DNA of 58,836 bases from FEN-680 sp036845225 (GCA_036845225.1 DAIUEJ010000015.1:1-58836), one strand, 5' to 3'; shown: positions 43,000-51,914, counted from the first letter of the stretch. The notes: generated by a model from the sequence alone, not told the origin. Numbers and translations: made by a program.

Positions 43000-44013
43000 A
43001 TGCCCAAGAAAAAGATACTGGTGCTCTCACCGCTTCCCCAGGCCCTGATCGAAGCGCTCTTCGACGCCAAGATGGCCGAGAGCGCGTCGCCACCCGAGAT
43101 CGAGATCGAGGCCTACGCCGGCACAGGCAGAGAGGACCTTCTGAGGTCTGTCTCCGGGGCCGACGTCATCATCGGGGACTACACCTTCACCATCGAGATG
43201 GACGCGGAGGTCATAAAAGCCGCCGCGCCATGCCTCCTCATCCAGCAGCCGTCCGTCGGCTACCAGCACATCGATGTGGATGCCGCGGCGGCCGCCGGCA
43301 TCCCCGTCGCCAACGTCGCCGGGGCCAACGCCATAGCTGTGGCGGAGCACACCATCATGGCGGCCCTCGTTCTCCTGAAGAAGCTGTTGATGCAGCAGGA
43401 GAAGACCAGGGCGGCGCAGTGGGCGCAGGACGAGATGGCCACGCATGGGGTGTTCGAGCTCTACGGCAAGACCATGGGGATCATCGGAATGGGCCGCATC
43501 GGCAGAGAGGTCGCGCTGCGCGCCAGGCCTTTCGGGTGCGCTGTTGTCTATTACGACGTCAAGCCCCTCGAGGCCGAAGAGGAAGCCGCCCTTGGCGTCG
43601 CGTCGCGGACCCTCGATGCGCTGCTGGCTGAGTCCGACGTCGTAAGCCTGCACGCCCCGCTTACGCCCGAGACCGCGAACATGCTCGATGCCGAGCGCAT
43701 CGCGATGATGAAGCCGGGCGCGGTGCTGGTCAACGTGGCGCGTGGGGGCCTCGTCGACGAGCAGGCTCTCGCCGACGCGCTCAAAGAAGGTCGGCTCGCC
43801 GGCGCGGCGGCGGACGTCTTCTCCGAGGAGCCGATAACAACGGACAATCCGCTGCTCGGCACGCCCAACACCTTGTTGACACCGCACACCGCCGGCGCCA
43901 CCAATGAATCGAGATTCCGGATCATCGGGGTCGCGATGGACAACGTGGCTGGAGTGCTCGAGGGAAAGGTCCCCCAGTTCATCGTCAATGGCGTTGAGCC
44001 GAAGTTCGATTGA
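43000..44013 (+). CDS. D-isomer-specific 2-hydroxyacid dehydrogenase
   Basis: NAD(P)-dependent oxidoreductase of the phosphoglycerate/hydroxypyruvate reductase superfamily. 337 residues with nucleotide motif GMGRIG at 163-168, and catalytic Arg248 (VNVARGG), Glu277 (FSEEP) and His296 (TPHTAGA), all intact. There is no ACT/ASB regulatory domain, so it is not a full-length SerA. The substrate is not readable; glyoxylate, hydroxypyruvate or another 2-oxoacid are possible. ATG with AGGAGG upstream. It is followed after 54 bp by the thiamine-diphosphate enzyme, suggesting a shared 2-oxoacid pathway. Confidence 0.88.
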   Translation: MPKKKILVLSPLPQALIEALFDAKMAESASPPEIEIEAYAGTGREDLLRSVSGADVIIGDYTFTIEMDAEVIKAAAPCLLIQQPSVGYQHIDVDAAAAAGIPVANVAGANAIAVAEHTIMAALVLLKKLLMQQEKTRAAQWAQDEMATHGVFELYGKTMGIIGMGRIGREVALRARPFGCAVVYYDVKPLEAEEEAALGVASRTLDALLAESDVVSLHAPLTPETANMLDAERIAMMKPGAVLVNVARGGLVDEQALADALKEGRLAGAAADVFSEEPITTDNPLLGTPNTLLTPHTAGATNESRFRIIGVAMDNVAGVLEGKVPQFIVNGVEPKFD

Positions 44014-44067
44014 GGCAGGCTGCCCCCGGCGCCCGCCCTGGCGCCGGTCACCACCTGGAGGTAGATC

Positions 44068-45747
44068 ATGGCTGAGCAGATGAGCGGGGGCCAGGCGCTG
44101 GCCGGCGCCCTGATAAGGATGGGCGCGGAGCGAGTGTACGGGATAATCGGCACCTCCAACCTCGGCTTCGTCGACGCGCTCTACGACGTGAGGGACAGGC
44201 TTAGATACATATCCTGCAGGCACGAGCAGGTCGCCGCGAGCATGGCCGACGCCGAGGGCAGGCTGACCGGCAGGCCCGGCGTCACGCTGGTCCACTCCGG
44301 GCCCGGGGCGCTGAACGCGATGATATCCGCAGGCAATGCCTACAAAGACTCCTCCCCGTTCATCATCATCACCGGCGCGGTCAAGCGGAAGCTCGCCCGG
44401 AGCGATGGGATGCTCGAGCTCGATCACAGAAGGCTGTTCGCCCCGCTCTGCAAGGGGACTTTCCGCGTGGAGTCCGCGTCGGAGGTGCCTTCGGTGTTCG
44501 CGGCCGCGTACCGGGCTTCGATGAGCGGCGCGCGCGGGCCGGTCCTCATCGAGGTCCCGGAGGACGTGTGGGCGGAGACCGCTGAAGTGGACCTCGACGG
44601 GATGGTGCTCGAGACCGACGCTCCGCCCGAGGTCCAGGAGAAAGACGTTCGCGCGGCGATCGAGATGCTCTCCACCGCGAGGCTGCCGCTGATCCTCGCC
44701 GGGGGCGGAGTGGCGTACGCGGGGGCCTCCCGACTGCTGGTGGAGTTCGCCGAGAAGCTGCAGGTGCCTGTGGCCACCACTGGCAACGGGCGCGGGGTCA
44801 TCCCCGAGACCCACCCGCTCTGCCTCGGGCGCGCCGGATTCGGAGGCGGCAGCGTCGTCGCCGACAAGGCGCTCGAGCGCGGGGACGCGCTGCTCTGCAT
44901 CGGGTGCGGCATCAGCGACATGACCACCTACGAGTTCACAATGCCGCTGGGGATGAAAGACATCACGGTCGCGAGCATCTCGGGGTACATGGCGCCTCAG
45001 GCGCCGCCCGCTTCCATCGTCCTCTGCGACGCAAAAGAGTTCCTGCGGAAGGCCACGGGCGAGCTCATCGGCGTCGCCGAGCCCAGGACCGCCTGGGACG
45101 AGACGCTCGCCGACGCCCGCGCCACCTGGCAGATGCTGCTCGACGCGGGGCTTTCGCGGCCCTCCGAGCTCCCCTCGGGGGCGCGCCTGGCAAAGAGGCT
45201 TTCAGAGTTGCTCCCCGATGACGCGGTCATCTGTGTCGGGGCGGGGACGCACCTCCTTTACGCCATGGACTTCCTGCCATCCCACCAACCGCTTACTTTC
45301 ATGTCCACGGTGAACTTCGGCTCGATGGGCTTCGGCTTCGCGGCGAACATGGCCGCCAAAGCCATCGACGGAGCAAGGGCCGCCATCTCGATGCTCGGAG
45401 ACGGCGATTTCTCGATGACGCTGCAGGACCTCGAGACGTGCGTGCGTGAGGGGCTCGGCGTCAAGGTCTTCGTGATGAACGACTCGCAGTACCGCGTGCT
45501 GAACATGCGCCAGAAGCTGTCGTTTGGGGGGCGGGTCCACGGCACCGAGCACGGCAACCCTGACTTCGCCGCTCTCGCGAAGAGCTTCGGCGCGGCCGGC
45601 TACCGGCTCGACCGGGAGGAAGACATGGAAGCGGTGGTGGAAAAAGCGCTCGCCGAGGAAGGGCCGGTCGTGGTCGACGTCATCATCGACCCGGAGGACC
45701 TGCCGCCGCTGAACCTGGAAGCGACCCTCCGCATGTCAATGGGCTAA
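44068..45747 (+). CDS. Thiamine diphosphate-dependent enzyme (acetolactate synthase-like)
   Basis: 559 residues with the three-domain layout of the ALS/benzoylformate decarboxylase superfamily. The N-terminal PYR domain has catalytic Glu53 in RHEQVAASMA, the central domain is of TPP_enzyme_M type, and the C-terminal PP domain carries GDGDFSM...VFVMNDSQY, the Mg-ThDP motif. It lacks an adjacent small regulatory subunit, and its active-site loops are not clearly those of acetolactate synthase. A 2-oxoacid decarboxylase or carboligase is as likely. ATG with TGGAGG upstream. Forms a two-gene unit with the dehydrogenase and ends at a large inverted repeat. Confidence 0.85.
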   Translation: MAEQMSGGQALAGALIRMGAERVYGIIGTSNLGFVDALYDVRDRLRYISCRHEQVAASMADAEGRLTGRPGVTLVHSGPGALNAMISAGNAYKDSSPFIIITGAVKRKLARSDGMLELDHRRLFAPLCKGTFRVESASEVPSVFAAAYRASMSGARGPVLIEVPEDVWAETAEVDLDGMVLETDAPPEVQEKDVRAAIEMLSTARLPLILAGGGVAYAGASRLLVEFAEKLQVPVATTGNGRGVIPETHPLCLGRAGFGGGSVVADKALERGDALLCIGCGISDMTTYEFTMPLGMKDITVASISGYMAPQAPPASIVLCDAKEFLRKATGELIGVAEPRTAWDETLADARATWQMLLDAGLSRPSELPSGARLAKRLSELLPDDAVICVGAGTHLLYAMDFLPSHQPLTFMSTVNFGSMGFGFAANMAAKAIDGARAAISMLGDGDFSMTLQDLETCVREGLGVKVFVMNDSQYRVLNMRQKLSFGGRVHGTEHGNPDFAALAKSFGAAGYRLDREEDMEAVVEKALAEEGPVVVDVIIDPEDLPPLNLEATLRMSMG

Positions 45748-45757
45748 AGAAAGTTAC

Positions 45758-45843
45758 GTCGTTCGTTTTCCACTTTTCTTTACACTCGTGAGGTCATGTC
45801 TGCGCATTGGGAAAAGTGTAATGGAAAGTGGAAAACGAACGAC
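45758..45843. terminator. Large inverted repeat between convergent genes
   Basis: Two 29-nt arms (45758-45786 and 45815-45843) separated by 28 nt. The outer 19 bases, beginning GTCGTTCGTTTTCC, are perfectly complementary; the rest pair with three mismatches. It fills the 106-bp gap between the TPP-enzyme gene and the glycosyltransferase operon, so a bidirectional terminator is the simplest reading. The outer A/T-rich stretches give T-runs on both strands. The length is more like that of a small mobile palindromic element. Confidence 0.55.
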
Positions 45844-45853
45844 ATAAGGACTG

Positions 45854-47131
45854 TTACATCGAGCAGACCTTGCCCGCGCCCATGTCCTTCCAACGCTGCT
45901 GGAGGTAGACCTTCTCGTTCACGAAGGCGCGGATGATGTCGTCGACCACCATCTCGGACTCCGCGTGCCCCAGGTCCTGCGTACGGTTCGCGATCGACGC
46001 CACCTGCCCGAAGTAGAGGGGCGAAGTGAGGTCGATGAGCTTGTGCGTGTTCCCCTTCCAGCAGTTGAAGACCACGGCGACGTCGTAGATGATCCGCGCC
46101 CAGAGGTCAGGCGGCATGTGGAAGTCGCAGTAGCCTTCCGGCACACACACCTCCGACTTAGCGATCTGCTCGAGGCGCCCGAAGGTTTCCTCGCTCAGTA
46201 TCTCTCTATATAGGGAGGAGAAGTGCGTCATCCCGAGGTTGAACTCCTCCACCAGCCTGGTGACGCTGATCGGTATGGGCTCCGGCTCCCAGGGGAGCGC
46301 CGTACCCTTGACCGGTACCTCTGTCACCACGTCGATGCCCTTCCAGAAGTCGGCGAACTTCGCCATCGAGCGGAACACGGTCGATATCACCTGCAGGTAC
46401 ATCGGGCCGAGGGAGAATGCGGGGTCCTTGGCGCCGTGGATCTTCGCCCCCAGGTTCGCCTGGCATATCGAGACCCCGTTGGTGATGGCCGAGATCGTCA
46501 TCCAGACGTCGATGCCGAACTGCCCCACGAACACGTCCCAGACGTCCTGGCCGGCGAGCACTTCGATGAACTTCGCGGAGAGCCCGAAGTCGCCGCCGAT
46601 CGGCTGCCTCAGCTTCTTGCCGTAGAGGGACGCCACCAGCGGATAGACGATGAGGTTGGTGATGGTGCCGTCGTACTTGTACCTCTTGTAGTAAGGCGCC
46701 ACGTAGTCGAAGCCTTCCCGCGCGATCGGGGTGAGCATGTTGTTGACCCAGTCCGGCGTGAGGTTCCTGTTGTCGCCGTCGATGAGCGCACAGGAAGCAA
46801 CCCCGAGGTCGAGCGCGGCCTTGAAGATGGCGCGAAGCGCGCTGCCTTTGCCCGAATCGCCCCGATAGGTCCCGACCATCTTGCACACGGTCAGACCCAC
46901 GTCCGTCATCAGCGCCACGTTCTTTGTCTCGTCCAGCGAGCCGCCCTCGCACACGAAGATCACACACTTCCTGTCCGCGAAGAAAGTGGAGAGGCCTTCC
47001 GCGGCCACCTTCATCACGTGCGCGATGGTGAGCTCGTTGTTGTAAGCGGGTATCGCGACCATCATGTCCGCGCTGCCCACCTCGGCCACCGCGCGAGCGA
47101 TCTCACCCGAAACGGCAGGTATCAAATCCAA
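45854..47131 (-). CDS. GT-A glycosyltransferase, mannosyl/glucosylglycerate synthase-like (copy A)
   Basis: 425 residues, no membrane segment. Motifs in order: VAIPAYNNE, EGGSLDET, GKGSALRAIF, the DxD-type IDGDNRNLTPDWV, PYYKRYKYDGTITN, RQPIGGDFGLS, FGIDVWMTI, and KIHGAKDP as possible metal His. These follow the order in retaining mannosylglycerate synthase (GT78: GKGDGMN, YDADI, QPLGGELL, DWGIDTL) and the related GT81 enzymes. Donor and acceptor cannot be fixed. TTG start with GGGAGAGG upstream. Paralogue of the next gene, 21 bp away, and last gene of the operon. Confidence 0.7.
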   Translation of the reverse strand: MDLIPAVSGEIARAVAEVGSADMMVAIPAYNNELTIAHVMKVAAEGLSTFFADRKCVIFVCEGGSLDETKNVALMTDVGLTVCKMVGTYRGDSGKGSALRAIFKAALDLGVASCALIDGDNRNLTPDWVNNMLTPIAREGFDYVAPYYKRYKYDGTITNLIVYPLVASLYGKKLRQPIGGDFGLSAKFIEVLAGQDVWDVFVGQFGIDVWMTISAITNGVSICQANLGAKIHGAKDPAFSLGPMYLQVISTVFRSMAKFADFWKGIDVVTEVPVKGTALPWEPEPIPISVTRLVEEFNLGMTHFSSLYREILSEETFGRLEQIAKSEVCVPEGYCDFHMPPDLWARIIYDVAVVFNCWKGNTHKLIDLTSPLYFGQVASIANRTQDLGHAESEMVVDDIIRAFVNEKVYLQQRWKDMGAGKVCSM

Positions 47132-47152
47132 GGCCCCTCTCCCTTCCCCTTG

Positions 47153-48406
47153 CTAGGACGCGCAGGCCTCCGAGGCCTCCTTCGCCTCCCGCCAGTAGTA
47201 ACGCAGGTAATCCTTGAGCGCCTCGAACGTCTCGGCCGTTCGCTCGACCTCTATCTCCGCCTCGAACGAGGTCAGGTCCTCTGTCTTCTTCACGAAGTGC
47301 GCGGTCCAGGCGCAGTAGAGCGGGGTGAGCACGTCGACCACCCTGTCGCTGGGCACCGACCCGAAGTGGTAGGCGATCGCGAAATCGTACACCAGCCTCA
47401 CCCACAGTCCGCTCGAAAACTCGAAGGCGGAATCGGTAAGGCTGTAAGCCTCCTCGACCTGCCTGTAGTTCTCAGGGCGCATGATGAGCCGCCACTCGGC
47501 TCCCATCTCCTCGAACCCGTTGCGGAAGTGGCCGAGCAGGTTCTCGACCGACACCTCGGCGACCTCCGGCTCATCCTTGCACTCCTCCCCCAGGACCGGC
47601 GCGGGCGACGAGCCCTCGATCTCCATCCAGTTGCGCTCGTAGTGCTTCATGAGGTCGAACATGGTCCCGCAGACCTGGTGGAACATCGCGCCCAGGTCGG
47701 AGCCCGGGTCCTTGTTGTTGTGGAGCTTGAGGCCCATGCAAGCCTGGCAGATGTCGAAGCCCTCGTTCATCGCCAGGGTGGTCATCCAGATGTCGATGCC
47801 GAACCGCGCGATGTCCGTGTCCCAGACCGGCCGCTCCGAGTACACTTTCGCGAGGTCGCCCGAGAAGCCGAAGTCGCCGCCGATCGGCTGCCTTATCCTG
47901 CTTCCGTAGAGAGAGCGGGTGAGCGGGTAGGCGATGGAGTTGGTGATGGTCCCGTCGTACTTGTACCGCAGGTAGTGAGGGGTCACGAAGTCGAACCTCT
48001 CCTCGATGATGGGGTAGCCGAGGAACTTCATCCACTCGGGCGTGATGCTCCTCAAGTCTGAGTCCACCACGATGCACAGCTTGACCTCAAGCCTTGCCGC
48101 TATCTCGAAGATGGTATGGAACGCGCTCCCCTTGCCGGGCGTGCCGCGGTACGGGGTGGCGATCTTGCGGACCTCGGAAGGGACAGGCGTCTCCAGCACC
48201 ACGTCACGGGTGTTGTCGCTCGAGCCGCCGTCTGAGTTCACCAGCACCGGCCTCATACCCGGGAAGTACTCCGCCAGGCCGTGGGCGGCCTGCTTTACGA
48301 CGTATGAGATGGTGTCAGCGTTTCTGTAAGAGGGTATGCCGACCAGTATGTCGGCCTGGCCGATGCTCTCGACCTCGTCGAGCACGGTCTGTTCGAGTAC
48401 GCTCAA
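47153..48406 (-). CDS. GT-A glycosyltransferase, mannosyl/glucosylglycerate synthase-like (copy B)
   Basis: 417 residues, clearly paralogous to copy A: VGIPSYRNADT, GKGSAFHTIF, DxD in VDSDLRSITPEWM, PHYLRYKYDGTITN, RQPIGGDFGFSG, FGIDIWMTT, KLHNNKDPG. The C-terminal third differs more and may set acceptor choice. TTG start at 48406 is the only one possible, because a stop lies two codons upstream; the ribosome site is weak. The 139-bp gap after the third glycosyltransferase is the longest in the operon and might hold a further promoter (TATATT near 48455). Confidence 0.7.
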   Translation of the reverse strand: MSVLEQTVLDEVESIGQADILVGIPSYRNADTISYVVKQAAHGLAEYFPGMRPVLVNSDGGSSDNTRDVVLETPVPSEVRKIATPYRGTPGKGSAFHTIFEIAARLEVKLCIVVDSDLRSITPEWMKFLGYPIIEERFDFVTPHYLRYKYDGTITNSIAYPLTRSLYGSRIRQPIGGDFGFSGDLAKVYSERPVWDTDIARFGIDIWMTTLAMNEGFDICQACMGLKLHNNKDPGSDLGAMFHQVCGTMFDLMKHYERNWMEIEGSSPAPVLGEECKDEPEVAEVSVENLLGHFRNGFEEMGAEWRLIMRPENYRQVEEAYSLTDSAFEFSSGLWVRLVYDFAIAYHFGSVPSDRVVDVLTPLYCAWTAHFVKKTEDLTSFEAEIEVERTAETFEALKDYLRYYWREAKEASEACAS

Positions 48407-48545
48407 ATCATCACTTCTGACTTATCGGTGCTGGTGACTTCCTCTGTGTAAATATACGAGTGCCGACAGTCGCTTCCTTTGCGGAATGTAAAGAAGCCTT
48501 CAATCGCGCTCGCCGGGCGGCCGGTCTCACCTGCCGCCAGCGCGC

Positions 48546-49796
48546 TCACATGCCCGAGAGCAAGTCCCGGGAGAGAGCCTCGTCGGTCGCGAGGAACCCC
48601 ATGAGCCGTTCCCACTTCGCCCTGAAGTCCATGTACCAGCGGAACGGGTCCTGCTGCGGCACGGCGTCGAACCTCGCGATGTGGACGTTCTTCATCGACT
48701 CCTCGAATCCGATGTCGATGGTCGGCGTCAGCACGCTGCGGTCGCCCGGCCTCCTGAGCTGGTGCAGGCCCATCAGCACCGCGGTCCTGAATATCATCTC
48801 TTCGAGGTCGTCCCTCATGCAGCGCCCCGGGTACGGGTCGAGCTCCTCGACCGCCACCTTGCGGACGCCCTCGCTCGGCACCTGCCTGCGGAGCTTCTCG
48901 CGCGCGTAGACGAAACGGTAGATGTTCTCGCGGAAGTGCGCCCACGGCGGGACGTTCGTCGCCGGCGGCAGGTGTTTGATCGCGAGCTTGTTGTCCAGCA
49001 GGAAATCGATGTCGAAGAACTTGCAGTTGACGAGGTAGTCGATGTCCTCGCCGCGCCGGACGTGAGGATCGAACGAGATCTTGCGGAAGACGTCCCGGTG
49101 GATCACCATGTTCCCCCCGAAGACGAACGGGGTCGGCTTGAGCCGCGGCTCCTGGCCTATTATCGCGAACGCCTCGTTCATGGCGCTCACCATCGGCCAC
49201 TCCGCCATCCACCATTCGTCGGGAGGCGGGAGCAGGTAGCTGCCGTCGGGCCTCTGGTAGTACCCGGCGAGCGCGCCCACGAACTTGCCCTCATGCGTCG
49301 TCCCGATGTTCTCGAACACCTTGTCGAGGTACTCGGGGTCCTCGTAGACCTCGTCGTCGTCGAGCAGCACCGCGACCTCCGAGCGCGCGAGCTCAGTGGC
49401 GATCAGGCACATATTGCGGATGTTCGAGTATCCCGAAAGAGACACCAGGTCTCCCTCGAGTTCGCCTGCCCCGGACGTGCGCTCCTTCTCGAGCCGCTCC
49501 TTCATGCGTGCCTCGAACGAGTGGCTGATCACCTCGACGGGGAAGTAATTCTTGAAGGTCGTCACCTGGTCGTTGACCTTGCCCTCCACGAGGTCCTTGA
49601 TGTCCGGGGACGTGGCGCAGGCCAGTACCACCACGTTGAAGTCGCGGTTGCGCAGCACGCTTATGCTCTCCAGCGCGCGGTGGAGCGTCCCGGGTTGGTC
49701 TATCGGCGTGGGGTGGTCGTAGACCGTGTCCTTCGCGTCGAACCCCTCGGCGGTCGTGCGTCCCCAGTACGAAGGAATGACTATTGTTGCGCGCAA
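48546..49796 (-). CDS. Glycosyltransferase, GT-A fold (third of the operon)
   Basis: 416 residues from TTG 49796. Starts ATIVIPSYWGR, has LLDDDEVYEDPEYL (a DDD metal/nucleotide-sugar motif), GGNMVIHRDVF and RRGEDIDYLVN, matching the GGxxxxRxxF and ED elements of GT2-like inverting transferases. It is not similar in detail to copies A and B. The start is chosen for GGAGG just upstream; the longer frame overlaps hisC. Substrate unknown; soluble. Confidence 0.65.
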   Translation of the reverse strand: MRATIVIPSYWGRTTAEGFDAKDTVYDHPTPIDQPGTLHRALESISVLRNRDFNVVVLACATSPDIKDLVEGKVNDQVTTFKNYFPVEVISHSFEARMKERLEKERTSGAGELEGDLVSLSGYSNIRNMCLIATELARSEVAVLLDDDEVYEDPEYLDKVFENIGTTHEGKFVGALAGYYQRPDGSYLLPPPDEWWMAEWPMVSAMNEAFAIIGQEPRLKPTPFVFGGNMVIHRDVFRKISFDPHVRRGEDIDYLVNCKFFDIDFLLDNKLAIKHLPPATNVPPWAHFRENIYRFVYAREKLRRQVPSEGVRKVAVEELDPYPGRCMRDDLEEMIFRTAVLMGLHQLRRPGDRSVLTPTIDIGFEESMKNVHIARFDAVPQQDPFRWYMDFRAKWERLMGFLATDEALSRDLLSGM

Positions 49797-49827
49797 GGCT
49801 CCTCCCCTCCCGTTTGTCCTGTCCCCG

Positions 49828-50943
49828 TCAGCAGGCTCGCTGGAGCCCGGCAATCTCTTTTATCGCGGTGACGACGGCCTGGTTCTCCTCCGGGGTCCCG
49901 ATGGTGAGGCGGATAAACCCCGGGTAGCCCAGGGCTCCCCCGTCGCGCACGAGGATGCCGCGCTCGAGTAGCCGCCCGGGCAGGCCGTCTATCTTGTGGC
50001 CGTATTTGAACAGTATGAAGTTCGCCTGCGTCGGCACCGGCTCGAGGCCCATGGCGCCCAGCTCGGTCGCCAGAAAGCGCTTGCCCTCGGAGTTGACCCG
50101 CCGGCTCCGCTCCACGTGTGCGGTGTCGTCCAGCGCCGCCACCGCGGCGACCTGGGCGAGGCGGTTCACGTTGAACGGCGGCCTCACTTTCTCGAGGTAG
50201 TTGACGATGCCGGGATGCGCGATGCCGTAGCCCACTCGCAGGCCCGCCAGGCCGTAGCACTTCGAGAACGTGCGCAGCACTATCAGGTTCGGATGGTCCT
50301 GAAGGTAAGGGACGCTGTCAGGGTAGTCGGGGTCGTCTACGTACTCGACGTACGCCTCGTCCCACACCAGCAGGACGTCCTCCGGGAGGCTCTCGAGCGC
50401 CTTCTCGAGCTCCGCCGTCGTGCAGATCGTCCCCGTCGGGTTGTGCGGGGTGCCGACGAACAACGCGCGGGTGCGGCTGCCGACGCGCTTGAGCATCCCG
50501 TCGATCTCATGCCTGTGCTCGGACAGCGGCTCATACTCCAGCGCCGCGCCCACTGTCGCGCCCGAAAGGTAGTACGAAGAGAAGGTGGGGTCGCCCATCA
50601 ACGCGACGTCGCCCGCGTTGAAGAAAGCGAAGAAGATGAGGTCGATGACCTCGTCCGTCCCGTTGCCGAAGATGAAACGCTCGGGCGCCACCCCCAGCTT
50701 GTCCGCCAGTTTCTCACGCAGGAGCATGCAGGCGCCGTCCGGGTAGAGGTTGATGTCGTCGAGCGCTCCCCTCAGCGCCTCCACCGCCATCGGTGAGGGG
50801 CCGAGAGGGTTCTCGTTGGAAGCGAGCTTGATGACGCGTTCGACGCCGTAACGGCGCTTGACGTCATCGATGTCCAGCCCCGGACTGTAGACGGGCAGGT
50901 CTTTGATCTCCGGGCGCGCTATTCTCTCGAAATCAAGCGTCAT
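49828..50943 (-). CDS. hisC: HisC-type aminotransferase (histidinol-phosphate aminotransferase family)
   Basis: PLP fold-type I aminotransferase of 371 residues: IKLASNENPLGPSP, the PHNPTGT motif, VWDEAYVEY and the Schiff-base Lys in RTFSKCYGLAGLRVGY, with Arg near the C-terminus in GFIRLTIGTPEEN. Closest by eye to HisC, but no other his gene is near. It sits between a GGDEF-like gene (15 bp) and a glycosyltransferase (31 bp), so a role on an aromatic or other substrate in that operon remains open. ATG 50943; GTG 50952 is an alternative. Confidence 0.85.
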   Translation of the reverse strand: MTLDFERIARPEIKDLPVYSPGLDIDDVKRRYGVERVIKLASNENPLGPSPMAVEALRGALDDINLYPDGACMLLREKLADKLGVAPERFIFGNGTDEVIDLIFFAFFNAGDVALMGDPTFSSYYLSGATVGAALEYEPLSEHRHEIDGMLKRVGSRTRALFVGTPHNPTGTICTTAELEKALESLPEDVLLVWDEAYVEYVDDPDYPDSVPYLQDHPNLIVLRTFSKCYGLAGLRVGYGIAHPGIVNYLEKVRPPFNVNRLAQVAAVAALDDTAHVERSRRVNSEGKRFLATELGAMGLEPVPTQANFILFKYGHKIDGLPGRLLERGILVRDGGALGYPGFIRLTIGTPEENQAVVTAIKEIAGLQRAC

Positions 50944-50958
50944 GGCTTCCACGGGGCG

Positions 50959-51843
50959 TCAGGCGCCCTCGAGTCCCTCCCTGAGTATGCTCTCGGTCGC
51001 CTCCTGCATGAGGATCTCGCCATCGTCGCCCTGCTCGGGATAGGAAGCTATGCCGATCTCTATGTTCACCTCAGCGTAGTGTTCGCCCATGCCGGCCAGG
51101 TACTCCAGGACCTGCGTCTTGAGCCTCTCGGAGGCCCTCGCCGCGTCGTCGGTTCGTGTCTCGGGCATCAGTATCGAGAACTTCTCGTACTCGACCCGCG
51201 CCAGGATGTCCGAGGCGCGGCAGTTCCTGCGCAGCACGCGGGCGACCGCCCGCATCAACTCGCTGTCCTCGTCGGACGAAGGTTCGAAGACCGAGTCCAC
51301 GTGGAACAGCACCACCGTCACGTCGCGGAGGTACCTCTCCGAGCGCTTGACCTCCTCCTCCAGGCGGGTCATGAAGTAGAGCGAGTTGAAGACTCCGGTG
51401 AGCTCGTCCCGCAGCGGGTCGAGCACGTCCATGGTCGGCTCGCGCGTCTGGTACGCCTGGACCGTGGCCTGGAGCAGGTTGTTGAAGCACTGGCACACTC
51501 GCTTCTCGGTGGCGAAGTCGTGCTCTTTGTCTGAGCGCGCCCGTCGGGACTCCCAGAAGACGTCGCGCAGCAGGATGTGTTCCTGCATCACTTCTTCGAT
51601 GGGGACCTTGCGGTTTCGGCGGTAGACGCCGTGCTCGCCCGCGATGCGGTAGACGGAGCCGAACGGGAGGAACTCCTGGATGTAGAGCTCGTCGTCGACG
51701 CAGTTGTTCAGCCCCAGGTAGAGGCTCTCGACGACCTGCTCGGTGCGGTCGTCCCAGAGTTCGCCGCTATTCTCTTCGCCCAGGCCTTTTCGGTAAGCCT
51801 GGACCATCTTTTTGACGGCCCGTTTCTGGGAGAATGAGCTCAA
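50959..51843 (-). CDS. Degenerate GGDEF-domain protein
   Basis: 294 residues from TTG 51843 (ATG 51936 would give 325 but would overlap the hyuA start). The N-terminal 125 residues are a helical region of unknown kind. The C-terminal part aligns with a diguanylate cyclase domain (DELTGVFNSLYFMTRLEEE, then FHVDSVFE, RRNCRASDILARV). The GGDEF signature is replaced by VEYEK followed by F, so both glycines and the catalytic acidic pair are lost. It cannot be an active cyclase; it may be a structural or c-di-GMP/GTP-sensing remnant. Leads the hisC-glycosyltransferase operon. Confidence 0.7.
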   Translation of the reverse strand: MSSFSQKRAVKKMVQAYRKGLGEENSGELWDDRTEQVVESLYLGLNNCVDDELYIQEFLPFGSVYRIAGEHGVYRRNRKVPIEEVMQEHILLRDVFWESRRARSDKEHDFATEKRVCQCFNNLLQATVQAYQTREPTMDVLDPLRDELTGVFNSLYFMTRLEEEVKRSERYLRDVTVVLFHVDSVFEPSSDEDSELMRAVARVLRRNCRASDILARVEYEKFSILMPETRTDDAARASERLKTQVLEYLAGMGEHYAEVNIEIGIASYPEQGDDGEILMQEATESILREGLEGA

Positions 51844-51914
51844 GATGTCCCCCGCCTGCCGCGACCTTTTCCGCGCGCGGCTCTCCGCTTGCTCTGACTG
51901 GTTTCCCGGTATTC

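Noticed and set aside
46223..48061. 612-codon plus-strand frame over the glycosyltransferase pair, and a 595-codon minus-strand frame at 43027-44814
   Set aside because: Both are antisense to genes with full catalytic motifs; no start signals.
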